Below are positions 20,640 through 33,850 of a stretch of DNA of 64,000 bases, piece by piece (within the stretch, counting starts at the first letter, position 1; every line of letters begins with the position of its first letter). The stretch comes from Floccularia luteovirens. Its lineage: Eukaryota; Basidiomycota; Agaricomycetes; Agaricales; Squamanitaceae. The translations under genes were made by a program, and so were the position numbers. The notes under the pieces are model-generated. The model had not been told where the DNA came from. It made no database searches and worked only from the letters and a program-made list of their open reading frames with translations. Location: assembly GCA_009739215.1 (NCBI GenBank), contig VSJF01000006.1, positions 1,550,001 through 1,614,000 of the forward strand, in the 5' to 3' direction.

Positions 20640-21762
20640 AACATGGTGTACGAGGCACTGAATATCATACTAATTACAACAGCCCCTACAATCATGAGGA
20701 TGTGAGGTAATTGAATTATGAACGGGCGACATTCCAAGCAGACACTGACATTCTCGATGAGATTGAAAAAATCGTGCTTCAAGTACACAAATGAACTTGC
20801 CAATGTCTTCCGGGAAGCGGTTCGAGGTTTGTATCCCGTTATCTCTGTCATGCCACGATATCTAACATGCCCTACACATGAAGATCATGAAATTGTGTAT
20901 GAGAGTGGTGTACTTCACCGGGATGTCAGTCCTGGTGATATTCTACTATTAGAGACATTAGAGAAGGTAGATGGAAGGTCCTTTCATGACTCCAACTATG
21001 GTAAACTCCCGAACTCTATTCTAGAGCGCATAAATAAAACTCACATGAGGGAGATGACGGTATGTGCTCAATGACGAACGTTTCATAGTATTGCTGATGT
21101 ATTGATTCAGGGGACACTTCCATTCATGGCAATCGGTATTCTGGACAACCAACCCCATGAGGTTCACCATGACCTTGAATCATTTTATTGGACACTGATC
21201 TATATAATTTTGCGACACATTTGATGCCTCACGCATGCTATTTGATCATATCGATGAAGGGGACTTTCTCGCCCACAAACGTAATTGGTTACTTGGATCA
21301 TGTTAAAAAATCAAGGATAACGAACCTCTCACACAACTCCTTGATAATCTACAAAAACTGTTCGCCAAACACCTCCTCTATAATCTACAAAGATTGTTTG
21401 CCAAACAACTGAGCATGGTCGACGAAGCTGGAATTTCGGTGACGCATGACGAGCTTCTCAAAGTTCTTGATGATGCTCTGAACTTGGAAAATTGGCCAGA
21501 GAATGATTGCGCTTTACCATTCCCGAATACACAATCAAAGGCGGAGTTGCAGAGACAGATACCATGCCCGAATACTCACAGTCAAAGTTCAGGAAATCCT
21601 GAGTTGCAGGCAGACGTACCAGTCCAATTAACATCTACCACTGTTTCATCGTCATCACAGGGCCTTCGGAGGAGCGAGCGCATCAGCAAGATGAAATCTA
21701 ACACAATTTCTACTTCCTCTGGGACACGCCACGGGACTGAAGGAGGGGGAAATAAAGACTAG
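20640..21762 (+). pseudogene. FunK1-type protein kinase, copy 2 (frameshifted)
   Basis: Copy 2 retains more of the 5' part: a helix-like segment (FKYTNELANVFREAVRGLYP), the catalytic loop VLHRDVSPGDILLLE (about 20915-20955) and KTHMREMT. It then has the same intron (about 21059-21109) and GTLPFMAIGILD. The DFD-type metal-binding segment reads HDSNYGKL, so the second Asp is lost. A deletion near 21220 relative to copy 1 (loss of the NHDGG-coding stretch) shifts the frame. A local duplication of TAATCTACAAA... (21345-21400) adds sequence. The tail 21394-21762 is open and very similar to copy 1 (SSSQGLRRSERISKMKSN). Confidence 0.8.
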
Positions 21763-22019
21763 AGCATACCCAGATTATTATCCCGTTCAGATTGATTTTT
21801 GAGGCATCAATTACTCAAAGCGGTCTCTGCAAGCAGCAATTTCTAGACTTGCCTCCGCAAATTTATATTCATATTCTACAATCTGGTCCGTAATGAGCTC
21901 TAGAATGTCACTACATAATATTATATCACCCCCCCAATAAATATCAAGGAGGCTATGAATAGTTGCGCATTCATTTCCTGTTATCGATAAAGCCCATGAA
22001 GCCATCAAAATCGGTCACA

Positions 22020-22932
22020 CAGTGTTGTCCAATGGTCGTCTATGCCACTGACCAAAACGAGCGAGAACATGATGCCCGGCACGAGGCATTCTGATTACAG
22101 TAAGATCCTACGACTAATATGAGAATATAAGGTGCTGTACAATGGATGGGCGACATCCCAAGCAAACAGTGAGACAACAAATTTGGTCCTTCAAATGCAG
22201 AAAAGAACTCGCCAATGTTTTCCGGGAAGCGGTCAAGGTTCGTATCCCGTTATCCATTGTGCCACTTAAGATTAATTTGTGAACAGATGAAGGTTATAAA
22301 CTTGTGTATGGCAGTGACGTACCCCACCGGGATATTACTTTTGGTAATATTTTACTATTGGAGATGTTCGAGAAGATAGGAGGAGAGTTTTTACATGATT
22401 TCGATCATGATAAACTCCTGCACTCTTCCCATGAGCGTGTAGATGAAACTCATATGACGGTATTGGTTCAATGATATAATTTCACAATATTGTTGACATA
22501 TTAATTCAGGGGACACTCCCGTTCATGGCAATCGATATTCTGAACAAACTACCCCATGAGATTCACCATGACCTTGAATCATTTTACTGGACACTGATCT
22601 ATATATTTTTGCGACATACAAACCATGACGGTAGACCTGGTGCCTCACGCAAGCTATTTGATCATATCGATGAACAGGACTTTCACGCCCACAAACGTAA
22701 TTGGTTATCTACATCACGTTTACGAACCAAGGATAATGAACTTCTCACACAACTCCTTTATAATTTACAAAGATTGTTCACCAAACAACAGAACACGGTC
22801 GATAAAACTGGAACTGCGGTGACGCACAACACGCTTCTCAAAATTATCAATGAAGTTATGGGATAGGATAGTTGGCCAAGAATGACGGTAGCAACATTAC
22901 AGAACGTAGTGTGGACAAAGTACAGGTAGATA
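22020..22932 (+). pseudogene. FunK1-type protein kinase, copy 3 (no tail)
   Basis: Copy 3 parallels copy 2 from about 22020. It has a catalytic loop PHRDITFGNILLLE (about 22320-22360), a DFD-like FLHDFDHDKL, and a shared intron position (GTATTGG...TTAATTCAG, about 22457-22508). The exon from 22525 reads MAIDILNKLPHEIHHDLESFYW. It ends at a TAG at 22864-22866 after INEVMG, and the SERISKMKSN tail found in copies 1 and 2 is absent. The 5' exon has stops (for example TGA shortly after the first ATG at 22142). It keeps the best HRD/DFD motifs of the three but is not an intact gene. Confidence 0.75.
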
Positions 22933-23406
22933 GTTGGACTCGTGTTCCGACATTATGACGCAGACATACAGTTCAAGTGTGAGGCCTTGATGAATCAGTA
23001 AAGGAAAACTCGAGGAAGAGAAAAATTTTGTATTTTCAAGGCTGTATATATATATAACCATGAGCGCTTTGTTGTGATTTGTGAATGCATGAGTATGAAA
23101 TTAGATTGCTCACACGCACATGGCTCTGACAGCCGCCAATCCAAACATCTTTGATACGGGCTTTAAAGAGCTACCATGACGCTTTTCTTATAATTTCAGC
23201 AGAAACATAACTTATAATCGCTAAGATGAGTCTATAGGCTTTCGTTGGAACGGAACAACCAAATTTGCACGTATTTATGCATGCTAAGCGACTTCAATTT
23301 CCCCATGTTCCGAGACCCGGGTTCAATACAGATAACATTCATAGAATATGTTCACCACATTTACATAGTTGCTCTTAACATCCTGGTTTGCCGATAGAAA
23401 TCGATC
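22933..23406. other. Spacer between kinase relics and carrier gene
   Basis: About 470 bp of unique sequence with a (TA)n run at about 23045-23057. Nothing else was recognised. It is the boundary between the repeat-rich left third and the gene-rich right part, and should contain the promoter of the carrier gene. Confidence 0.5.
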
Positions 23407-24900
23407 ATGGGCGATCCAGAAGAAACTGGTATGTAATACTGGGTATCATTCTGAGGAATGTTGTTGACATGTCGTTTGCCCCACGAAGTTGCGCTGGATC
23501 CAACAGTGGACTTTATAGCTGGGACAGTCGCAGTGCGTAACATCTGATAATGATACTCTTGGATATTCGCTAATAGACGAATGTAGGGAATGACAAGTCT
23601 AGTTGTTGGCTTCCCTTTCGATACAGGTATGCACATCCGAACCACTTTGAGTGCTACGGCTACTGACCGGTTCATGATTTAGTCAAGGTTCGCTTCCAAA
23701 GCCCAGAAATAGCCTCACGATATAGATCTACACTACATGCCATCTCTACTATTGTACGCGAAGAACGCTTTCTTGGGCTGTATAAGGGAATAACATCTCC
23801 CTTGGTATGTGGTTGAGAGCTTCACAGACATATACCAATGTTGATTGTGATCAAACAGGCGACAGTCGCGTTAATGAATGGACTTGTCTTCGCGTCTTAT
23901 CGATTTTTCATGAAATATCAATTAGAGAATCACGAAGTTTTACCGACGTTTACTCAGATCGCCTTGGCGGGAGCAGGAAGTGGCATCGTATCTTCGTAAA
24001 TCGTTCTCTCTAATCATATGTCAAAAGTTATTCATTAACCGTTCAATAGTATTGTCACAACACCAACCGAACTGATAAAGATCCATCAGCAATCTCTTCT
24101 CGTTCCAACGACAGCGCGTCAGGTTGCTTTAAAGTTATACAAGGAAGGAGGTATACGTGGGTTATACCGCGGTGTTGTTGCTACAGCCCTGAGAGACTGT
24201 GGATATGGGGCATACTTTGCTGCCGTACGTAGCGTCTTTACTTTCAGAAATCTTTTGAGTTAACGTCTACACTTCAAAGTATGAAATGACATGTCGATTA
24301 ATGTCGACGCCACCCACACGACCACCAGACCATACGTCGCTCTTATCCGAAGTTGGCAGTGACATGAATAAATTGTCGTGGCCTACCATGCTCCTTGCAG
24401 GTGGTATTGCGGGTATTGGTATGTATCGTTTCCGCGCTTTATCTATTAACCACGGGTATAATTTCTCATTGTTTATTTTCTGTTTAGCTGGGTGGATAGT
24501 AACATTTCCGTTAGATGTTGTCAAGACTCGCATGCAGGGAAGCCAACCGGTTCTGATGTCTGTTGCTCCGAAAGGATCACTTGCTTTAGCTACTCCTTCC
24601 CCTTCCCCAGGTTCTCCTCTACTAGAAATTTCAACTCCTATTGTCAAAGACATCAATCCGTATCGTAGCATATATTCGACAATAATCAATTCTTATCGTG
24701 CCGAAGGTATCGGAGTATTTTTCCGCGGGCTATCACCTACTCTTATTCGGTGGGTCATTCTTTTTGCTCTTGTGACTTCTAAGAGATGCCATAGAAAAAG
24801 AGACGACCAATCGGCTAACTTGATTTCAAATGTCAGTGCCATCCCTGTCAATATGGTCACATTCTTCACGTTCGAGACCGTCGCGCGCGCGCTTTCGTGA
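23407..24900 (+). CDS. Mitochondrial carrier family (SLC25) protein
   Basis: Nine exons give a 334-residue protein: 23407-23428, 23489-23532, 23587-23626, 23683-23804, 23859-23995, 24050-24224, 24280-24418, 24488-24749, 24837-24900. The joined length is 1005 nt, an exact multiple of three. Introns are 54-87 bp and all have GT...AG ends. The three carrier repeats are visible through their signatures: PFDTVKVRFQ (split by intron 3), PTELIKIHQQ, and FPLDVVKTRMQ. FIAGTVAG and GGIAGIAGW are the helix-start glycines. Such proteins exchange solutes across the inner mitochondrial membrane. The set of signatures suggests the carnitine/basic-amino-acid subgroup, but the substrate cannot be assigned. 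It lies alone between kinase relics and a 2.8-kb spacer. An apparent 104-codon frame on the opposite strand over the first exons is a shadow. Confidence 0.93.
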
Positions 24901-27693
24901 TAACTTGATATCGCCATCACCCAATCGCGTTGAGTCAGTCTCGCGCGGTGACATCAATGTGTTAGAACATCATAATGCACTCTCATGCACCTGTCAATCA
25001 ACTATCAAACACTTCAAACCTTCTTTACCCTTCATGCTAAGCTAAAGCAATTTACATAATTCAAATATATATCCAATAGTCCGGATTAACTCCTTACCAA
25101 TCCTACTTGTCCATCACATCACATAATAATATGATCCCTTCCTCAGCTCTCTCACCACCGCCAATATACACGACAGAAGGCAGCCAGGTCCAGACCAGAA
25201 CCTCCTATGACTGTAGGGCAACGCATCAATCACACTCGGCATTACAATTGAATAACCCTACGGACATGCGCTCAGTTATACGCTTAATCTCCTACCAATA
25301 AGGTGAAGTCATGTTATCACGCCTGGAGAGGGACATCAGAAAATCCACTGATGAGTCGGAGGAGTGGTAGGTTCTTGATGTATGTAGGTTTATGTCGTTG
25401 TCTGAACTTGAAGCAACTACGACACGAATCTTCGCCAGCAGTAGGCATTTCCGGGTTTATCTGGTCTGGAAGCGCGTAAGAAGGAAGCGGATGGTATTAT
25501 TGCTGTTTGCGTGCCTATATTTGTCGCATTGTCTAGACTCGAGAATGTTGATGTTTAATAACGAATGTGGTTTTGCTCTAGACTTCTGTGGTCGGATCAT
25601 AAGATGTAACAGATGGGTATAATGATGCTAGGTATTTTGCATGGACCTGGTTGGTTTGCGTGCCAAGTGACAGAAGAAGTTTTTGATCCTAGGTGAAAAG
25701 GGGTCATAGAATGTATCGGGTTAGAAATGTTCCACGAAGTTGGGGAAATAGGGCTCATCACCACCTATACATGCATTCAAACTCCTTCGTGTTTTTTTAT
25801 GAAGTCTAGATTCATAATATTGCAACATTGTTATTTCAGGTGTTTCCTTGCCTCGTTGCCGCATTAGGTGATATCAAGATAAACCTAAAAATACCAAATA
25901 AGTACCAAGGCACACATATATCATGTGCGTTAAAAAAAGATGCTACATAAGTTCTGGGTTCCAGGTTCTGGGATTCTAGAGCTATTGTGGCGTTTTGTTT
26001 TTGTTTTTGTACAATCAGAAAAAAGTCAATGTCAGTTCAACAGTTAAACATTCACGTTAAGTACAAAGTACTAAGTGCCGGCCGGAGTGACTCAGTTCCC
26101 AGTTCTTAGTGCCCATTGTCTGAGAGGGGACCACGAGAAACCCCGGGCCCCGTTTGTTCCAGGTCCAGATTTAAATTCCGGGAAAACACTTTTGTAATTG
26201 TGGGGAGAAAAGGTGGATATGGTATTAAAATGTACCCATAGGCACTAGTGATTTTGTGTTATACATATCATGTTATTGAATGAGAAAAATAGAAATAGGT
26301 TCCGGTAGTACATATCGCTAGATTGAAACTTAGGAGACCCATTCTTAATTAGTCGTCTTGATAAGATAAATCCTACCGTTTAATAGGACGGGTACAATAA
26401 CAGCGTAAAATTGGCGGCAACTTATCTATATTACGGTTTCCAGAATAAATTCGGACAAACTTTTTGTATCAATACCGCGAGCACGTTGTCAAACCCTTGT
26501 ACTAGTATGCATATGCATATATCTGAATATATGAAAAGGAGTCGTTTCCAATGCGAAAGATAGGCAAAAATATAGGCGAAGATCACGCATATTTTGATAT
26601 TCTATCTCCTCTGCGCTTAAGTACCTCGCTGTAGTACGCGTGCTTCACCCTGTTCATTTCCAAGCGCTCTGCACCCGACAATATGTGTAGTAATACAAAT
26701 ATTTTAGTTCAAAATGTTCAACATTCAATTTTTTATATGAGAAAGGAAATATATATATATAAATCGACCTCCGCCGAAGTTCGTCCTCCATACAACACCC
26801 GAAACAAACTGATCGGGGGGAAAGGCCTAAAGGTCTCGACCTGAGGCCTGAGGTCGTGGTTAAAAACACGATAACCCCGTTTTGACGTGAGTAAAAAACC
26901 CAACTTCTTATACAGCTTTGGTTATTTGATTGATTCCTGATGAACATAAAAACAGCAAGCGGACTGAATGGTAATGGTAAATGATAAACGGTTAGGCCAA
27001 TGGGCCAATGGGCTGTCAAAGATTCCGATGGCACAGGGATGAAGACAAGAGAGAAATGTGAAACCAACTTGATCAAGGACTTATCTCGCTTATTGGAAAT
27101 ATTTAATTAAAGTTTTCTTGTTATGTATCCCCCTGTTGTTAGGCACAAAGTTATGCCATTGGCAGATGGTAATGATGAACGGTTGGTGGCTGTTTTTGGA
27201 ACTGATAATGAAGCAAGGGGTAATCAGATAAAAATTGGTTTTTGTTTTATACAGTAATCTCTGTCGTGTATGTATGCTATCGATATAGTTAAAATTTCGA
27301 ATCTTCGTTTTTGAATCCAAAATACATTATATCTATCCCTTTCAACACCAAACGCACATAGGAACACAAGAAAGATAGAAACCAAATACACGGAAAAGTC
27401 CTTTGTGGAAATGAAATATACCAAGAAATGTCCATTGAACAGACGTTCGGATTTTTTTTGTTTCGTTAGTCGTAATCGCGTCGTTGTGCTGCTGTCGTGT
27501 ATAAGTAGTGCTTTTTTGCGTTCGCCTGGGTACCTGGATAAAGACAATTTCGGAATGAGTGTTTGTCTTTCAAATACAGATGGCGGCAATATTCAGGCGG
27601 CGAGATTTCGAGGAGGGGTATGCAAGGCTTGCCAATGGGTATTAGTGTAATGGAGGATATAACGAGTCGTGGGGTAACAACGGGAAGGGTAAA
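24901..27693. other. 2.8-kb gene-poor spacer
   Basis: Only short unsupported open frames occur. An (AT)n run lies at about 26747-26762 and several T/A-rich stretches are present. No retroelement motif, tRNA or conserved coding was recognised on either strand. Confidence 0.5.
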
Positions 27694-29823
27694 TCAGTCA
27701 GTGACCTCCATTTCATCATCCCCATCTCCATCCTCGTCCATATCTAAATCCAGTGCATCTCCTCCTTCTTTTTGAGCTTGTGCATACAAATCCTCTCGTT
27801 TATGTTCATCAGCAGTCAAGTTCGCCAAGGTAACAAGAGCTTCGGTCAGCAAAGGACTGAGTTCTTCATCAGGACTTGCTTCTCTTTGTGTTTGCTTATT
27901 CGTGGCACCGTCATTCGTTTCGCCTCCATGTACCTTTGCCCGTTCTAAATATGTGATCGCGCGTCTTAAAGCATCTCGTGCATCCTCTGCCTCCTCTGAT
28001 TCGAGGATAGCCAAGTCACCTTTCTCTAAAGAACTCTCTAGTTCTTCAGCGCGCGCAGCTCCGACAACTAACCAGCACCTTCCTCTTACTCTCGCCAAAC
28101 CAGTGTCGCTAGATGCATCCCCGACTCGGATTTGCCCAAATATTGAATCTGCCCATGCACCCCAGTATTCCCGTTCAGATGCTTTACTAAGTTTCTCTGC
28201 GACGAGTAGCATTTCTGATGCAATTGTGTACAGTTCCTTTGCGCGTGAGATTGGTTCCGCAGGGGTTGGTGGAACGGAGGAACTGGATTGAGGTTGAGCT
28301 GCGTTTGATTGAGATGCAAGATTAGATAGTAGAGTGTGGCGACGTTCGGGGTGAGGCATGTAAAATATACCACTTGAGAAGTGGTCCATTGCGAGTTTCA
28401 TCAGTTCATTCACAGTAAAACTTGCAAACGACAGCCGTCGTGTAACAGGCGGTCGGCGTTTTGTGATAGTATCAAAAGGTGATTCTGATGACCACTGGAC
28501 ATCCTCTTCGAATAGCGAAGCTATTGCAGAAGTAGGATCGCTTGGATTTTGTTTGGTTTTGGTCAGCATCTCATCGGCAATACATAGAAGCGTGCGTCCC
28601 CATGCGATTTGCATGCGCCAGTCTTCCGGAGCGTCGCGGAGGATCCCCCGGGTTTTCGAAGGAAGACTATCTCCCATCTCAAAGACGTCCAGTGCAGCGA
28701 GCCAATATGTCATTGGATTTGATGGTTCGCCTTCTAAAGCAAACGAAGGCTCTTGCGCGATCAGGTTGCCAAAGAAGAGAAGGGTAGTTCCAAGCAAAGC
28801 ATGGAACGCAGTTGGAAGTTCAGTATATCTGCAACGCGATCATCGCCCAAGAAAACAATTAGATTATTCCGTTGATATGACAAACACTACTGGAATTCAC
28901 AACGCACTTCCTCTCTGGGCGGGTTGGCACTGGAGGCACTATTTTTTGATTAGATTTGCCTTTTGCGCTGTTGAATCGCATTTTGTGATAAGGGTTATCA
29001 TACTGCTCCCAGTCTCGCTTGATGCGTTCTTGTGGAGGAGTTTGAGCACGAGGAGAAGCAGTTGAGGGAGGTGTAAAAAAAACAACTGAAGGATCTTCGT
29101 ATAGTCGTAGAAATCGATGGCATTCATGAATGATGCCCCTGAGCAATGGCAGCGTCTCTGAGGCATCATCGCCTAAGATAAAAATCGTGAAAGGTGAATG
29201 AAGGGGTTGATTACTATAATGAAACGCAAAATCGGGGAATCGATAAGAGGAAACGCACTTTCATAATGTTCCGTCGCTTTAGCGAAAAGTTCTTTGAGAT
29301 CCTCCCAATCCTCTACAGTACATGGAGTAGGGTCTGATCTGGATAGCCCTGAAGGAATAGCAGTGGAGGAGGTATCCATGATCTTGGCGCGGGTTGACCA
29401 CTTTTTATTTGAATATTGCTGACGGGAATTACAGTGACGAGAAAAGTCCCAGTACCACGCGTCTTCGTCTTCTGAGCTGAGAGGAGTATCGGAGCCCGGA
29501 CTTTTGCGGCGACGCTTTGAGCTTGAAGAGGAATCGGAATCGTTTGCAGATTGTATGGGAAGAGAGCGGGAATGAGTGTTGCTACGAGCTAGGTCTGAGT
29601 CGTCGTCGTCGGTGTCAAGAGAAGCAATTGGAAAAGGCCGAGGAGCATTCGCCTGCCTATCAGGGACTTTCTCAGCAGCGGGTAAACGGGGGCCGGCACG
29701 GGCCTTCCATAGACCTCTTGGCCGGCGAAAGACTTGCTTGTGGTGTTGGAGGGAAAGGGAGTGGAAGTCGTTCATGGTGATGAAGTCTGAAAGGAGGGAA
29801 AGCGGAAAGGGCATTTGCAGCAA
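27694..29823 (-). CDS. ETT1: ETT1-like protein (enhancer of translation termination family)
   Basis: There are three exons on the minus strand: 29823 or 29775 to 29259, 29172-28908, and 28828-27694 (introns of 86 and 79 bp with GTGCGT donors). With the start at 29775 the joined length is 1917 nt (638 residues); starting at 29823 adds 16. The conserved core reads LRGIIHECHRFLRL and then ELPTAFHALLGTTLLFFGNL (crossing intron 2) and YWLAALDVFEMG. A TPR-like helical region and an acidic tail (DLDMDEDGDGDDEMEV) follow. I recognise this as the fungal ETT1 family, nuclear proteins linked to stop-codon recognition. The first about 170 residues are Ser/Asp-rich, predicted disordered, with a KRRRK nuclear-localisation-like cluster, and seem longer than in yeast (about 412 residues total). 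Family call moderate; start uncertain. Confidence 0.75.
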
Positions 29824-30043
29824 CGAATAAGAAAAAGCGAGAGATGACGAGAGAAACGAAGAAGATATATCTCTCTCTTAGAGTTATTTATTTATTTATT
29901 TATTTTATTCATCCATCTAGACTCATCCAATCATTTCTCATCTCTCATTACTACCTGGTCTGGACCATTCCAGGTCCAACCAATCACCCTTCTCTCCTAC
30001 CGAGCCCACGTAGATAAACTAGATTAGATCCCCATTGGCTACT

Positions 30044-33000
30044 CTACTCTCGTCGCCGTCCACCCTTGCCCCACTTCTCAACCAGGAATCCAGCCAGGTA
30101 CTCGTACACCTCCCTCTGTGCACCCCGTTTGCTGATGCCATGATCACTACATTTCTCTCCAATCAGCATCTTCCCCATCATTTCTTTCCCCGACTCACCT
30201 ATCGGTAAACATCCTGAACCGGAAATTTCGCACCTGGTACTGCGTCAGCAGATCCAAAAGATGTGCTGAATTCGCATAGTGGACGTTGTCATCCCCGCTG
30301 CCGTGCGCCAGCAAAAAGTCCACATTATGGAATCCAGTCACGTTCGTGATGGACGCGTTTATGTATCCGCCCGCGTTCAATTGTGGCGTGTTCATGTAAC
30401 GTTCCGTGTATATCGAGTCTAGACAAACACAACAATCATTTTCCTTGTTTCATCACTCACACATGCTGTCCGCGTCTCCCTTTGGGGCCACGAAACACAC
30501 ATGCACTTACCATACAGCCGCCAGCTGGTCACAGGCTAAACATCTGTCATCAGTCCCAAATAATATCCTGCAACAAAGGAAGACGTTGTAGAGGCTAGAC
30601 TCACCGCGACTGCCATCGACAGGCTGTGAATACCCGCATTAGCTTCGACTACTTTACAGCTCATAAATCCGCCGTAAGACTATGAAAAAAGATATGTCCC
30701 GGAAGAACCCCGTGGTTAGCATTCCTCTGTGCCGAGTTAAGCAGCCAACCGGATGAAGCCCGCTTACCCATCCCCATATCCCAATACGTGTTGGATCTAC
30801 ATATACCTTCGAGGCCCAGACTCTAAATACCCGAAGGAAAACAAAAATAAAAGCGGAATCGTCAGCAACGCCACCCTACGATCACTGCGCAAAATCGCGG
30901 ACGGAGAATAATTAATAACTTTGATATTAAACAAGATTTAAAACCTCGTCCTCATCCCAGGATCAAAAAGTTAGCGATTGGAATTGTTCCTCGATCCCCA
31001 ACATAGGCCGAGGCCCCAAAGAACCTTTCGCACTCACTTTGCCGCGTAAATTTGATCAACAACCTCCCAATACCCCAGATTGTCCTTTACGGGATTCCGC
31101 AGCTTGCGACCCTTGAACCCTGTACCACGTCCATCGACAACAACTACGATGTATTGAAGTCCACATGCGACGTAATCTTGGAACGTTCTTCCAAACCTTA
31201 CATCAACCATTTGACTTCCTGGACCCCCATATCTGTAAAGATAATCCTCACGTTAAAATGTTACAAAGAACATGATAGAAGTTGACTCACACCCAGAACA
31301 AGACTGGGTACTTTGTTCGGCCAGAATCATCCATACGTGGTGGCCGATATTCTTTCACGTTCAATTCTACACACGGAAATTATTTTCGTCAACGTCGAGA
31401 CCCATCCAGACCTCACATACCGAAACCATCATTTGTGATAATATTATACGAAACAGTCGCCGTCTGATATAACATCGTGGCATTCTGCAGCCGTTCATTT
31501 GTGTTTAAAACGTAATTAAATTCTAGAATGTTGATAGTTAGTGATTTAAGCGTCTGGATGTTTTATTTCGGCAGAAATGGACGTGCCTGGATCATCGGCC
31601 TTGACTACTTTTTGCCAGGGGATGCTAGGTCCGTGATAAGATAACAGGTAGAATCCTGCTTGTGGTGAGAAACTTGTAGTGTAGTAGCCTGGTTTTTTGG
31701 AATCCGTTAGCACAGTTGGTTCATCAACTTGGTCAGATGATATGGTGGGGATGGGAATAGAATATAAATGGCGCTCTGTCGACGGTGTGGCTGCCTCAAA
31801 ATACCTATTTTACAATTTTGAGCGCCGTACCCCTAAAGAAGAGAAAATCCTTACACAATTCCTTTTTGAATGTCGACCCCTCTTATGCCATTCGTCACCT
31901 CCCAATCTCCTGAGGTGAGGAAGCGAGGAATGTTTGCTGAGCCAGAACTAAAAAGCGCGATGTGATTGAAACCATCTTTATTCGGGACGATATCGAGGTA
32001 AGAGTTTGTTCCATAGGCAGATACGTTGCCAACAAGCGGGTATACATATTGTTCCTGTATGTATCAGAAATCATCAGCAGAGCCAGGGAATAGTATAAGG
32101 GGAACGGACATGATTGATCCACCCGTCGTCCCCCTCTTCCCCATCCTTGCCTAACTTCCGAACTACCACGCCTTTATTCTGACCCTCGGCTCGCTGACCA
32201 TCAAATTCGAAAAGAACGACATTGCCATCATCCGCATTCCTATTTGTTTCTTTCAAAAGAAGCGAAGAATTTCCAATCCATGCAACCCCAAATATTATAC
32301 TAGTGTCTGCCGGGTGGCGATTTTCCCAGTCTAACGTGAGAGTATGAGCAGCGATATCTGTCGGTATCCCAGCATCCTGCGCGTCAGCCTCATCGTTAAG
32401 GTAATTCTCCAAATCAAATACATAGGCTGTCACGATCGGATTGTTATACCCAGGTTTGGGGTATTTCATCACGACCTCTTTGGTATAAGGAGTGATCTCG
32501 TTCGCGTCATTAGTAGGGTTGTAGATGGGAAATGTGAACTCCTCCACAGCTGTCTCATCAAAAGATAGGAACGCCACCTTGTGCGAGTCTGGAGACCACC
32601 AAAGAGCAAAGTCGGCACTGAAAATCTCTTCTTCATACACCCAGTCTGGTACACCATTAAAGAGAGATGCGTTGCCTGCTGTAGTTATACGAATGGAGGA
32701 TGTCGATGGCCTGTTGATACATCAAGTTTAGGTAGGCATAGCTGGAAAAGTACAGATGAGCTTACGATGCATTGGGTAGGATATACAGGTCATTGTCTGT
32801 AACATAAGCGATGGCGTCTCCGGTGGGTGACCATGTAGCATATGCCGTGCGTCCAGGGTTGGTGGGAGGAATTATAGGATGTGTGGTTTTTGAATCTATG
32901 TCATGTATATAATAATTTCCGAAGCTTGACCAACGCCATTGCTGAAAAAAACGACTCAATCAGCAAACAAGTTAATAGCTAAATCTAAATCTGTAATGCC

Positions 33001-33850
33001 TGACTTTACGATAATCAGCTTTAATGAGTATTTTCTTCATGTTTGGTGAAATTTTCCAATCTGAAAGGTATATCTGGTTCCCATGCTCCTGTACAAATGA
33101 GACACTGGATTAGAAGCTAATATGATGATATAGGAAAACAAACGCACATCTCTTATATCATCTGTGTTAACAAGGTCTGTCGTGGTATTTGACTTCAGAT
33201 CAACTAGCACGATAAACCCTTGTTCCTTGACATAAAATACGCCGTCCCCAGCTAATAACAATATTGATATTAGCATCAATTTGGCCTTGAAACAGGCCCG
33301 ACGCACCCTCTGGCACCCAGTTCACTTCTTGGCGTTCTACACTAAATGTGCCATTGAATATATGATCCAAGTCGAATTTTCTGAACCCTGGAGGATGGGC
33401 TACTCCGCCAGCGTAGGTGAAGGCCCCAATAATCCCAATGATTACGGCGAGAGTGATAAGACAGCCAACCACGGTAACTAGTACGCGCAAAGGTGTAGGT
33501 CTCTGCCCACAGGTATCAGTTAGTATGTATCCTCTAACGTAGGTGTTATGAATATATCAAGTACTAACCAGAAGTTCTGCCTCCCGTCGTTTTGGATTCA
33601 AGTCTCCCGCCTCCGCCATACCTGGAGACCCAGGCTGCTTGTCCAACAGCGACTCATTCTCATCCTCTGAACTAGGAGGGTCGAAAGGACCTTCACCGTA
33701 ATACACCGGTGGTTTAATGTTTGGACTGCTCTTATTCGCGTGCAAATCTAAAGGATGTAAAATTTGATTTTCCGGAAAAGCCTGCGCTTCATGCAAATTG
33801 AGGTCTCCATCTTGCTCTTCTGAAATGCGCTCGTAGTTGTGATGCCGCAT
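30044..33850 (-). CDS. Dipeptidyl aminopeptidase (S9B, DPP IV type)
   Basis: A multi-exon minus-strand gene runs from the Met at 33850 ([14 protein letters not shown]) to the TAG at 30044-30046. An acidic cytosolic N-terminus of about 95 residues is followed by one transmembrane helix ([20 protein letters not shown], about 33480-33420), giving a type II membrane protein. The beta-propeller is seen in YAVATWSP-like [16 protein letters not shown] and [22 protein letters not shown]. The hydrolase domain has all three catalytic residues: Ser in GWSYGG (Ser codon at 30677-30679, just after an intron splitting W and S), Asp in [10 protein letters not shown] (about 30270), and His in TDSDHGIS (about 30135, after an intron at about 30200). 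This matches fungal vacuolar DAP2/DapB or Golgi STE13, which remove X-Pro/X-Ala dipeptides. Which of the two is not decidable here. It shares a 206-bp upstream region with SYS1. Confidence 0.92.

Noticed and set aside
23361..23675. 104-residue minus-strand open frame
   Set aside because: It overlaps the first three exons of the well-supported carrier gene on the plus strand and has no motif of its own.
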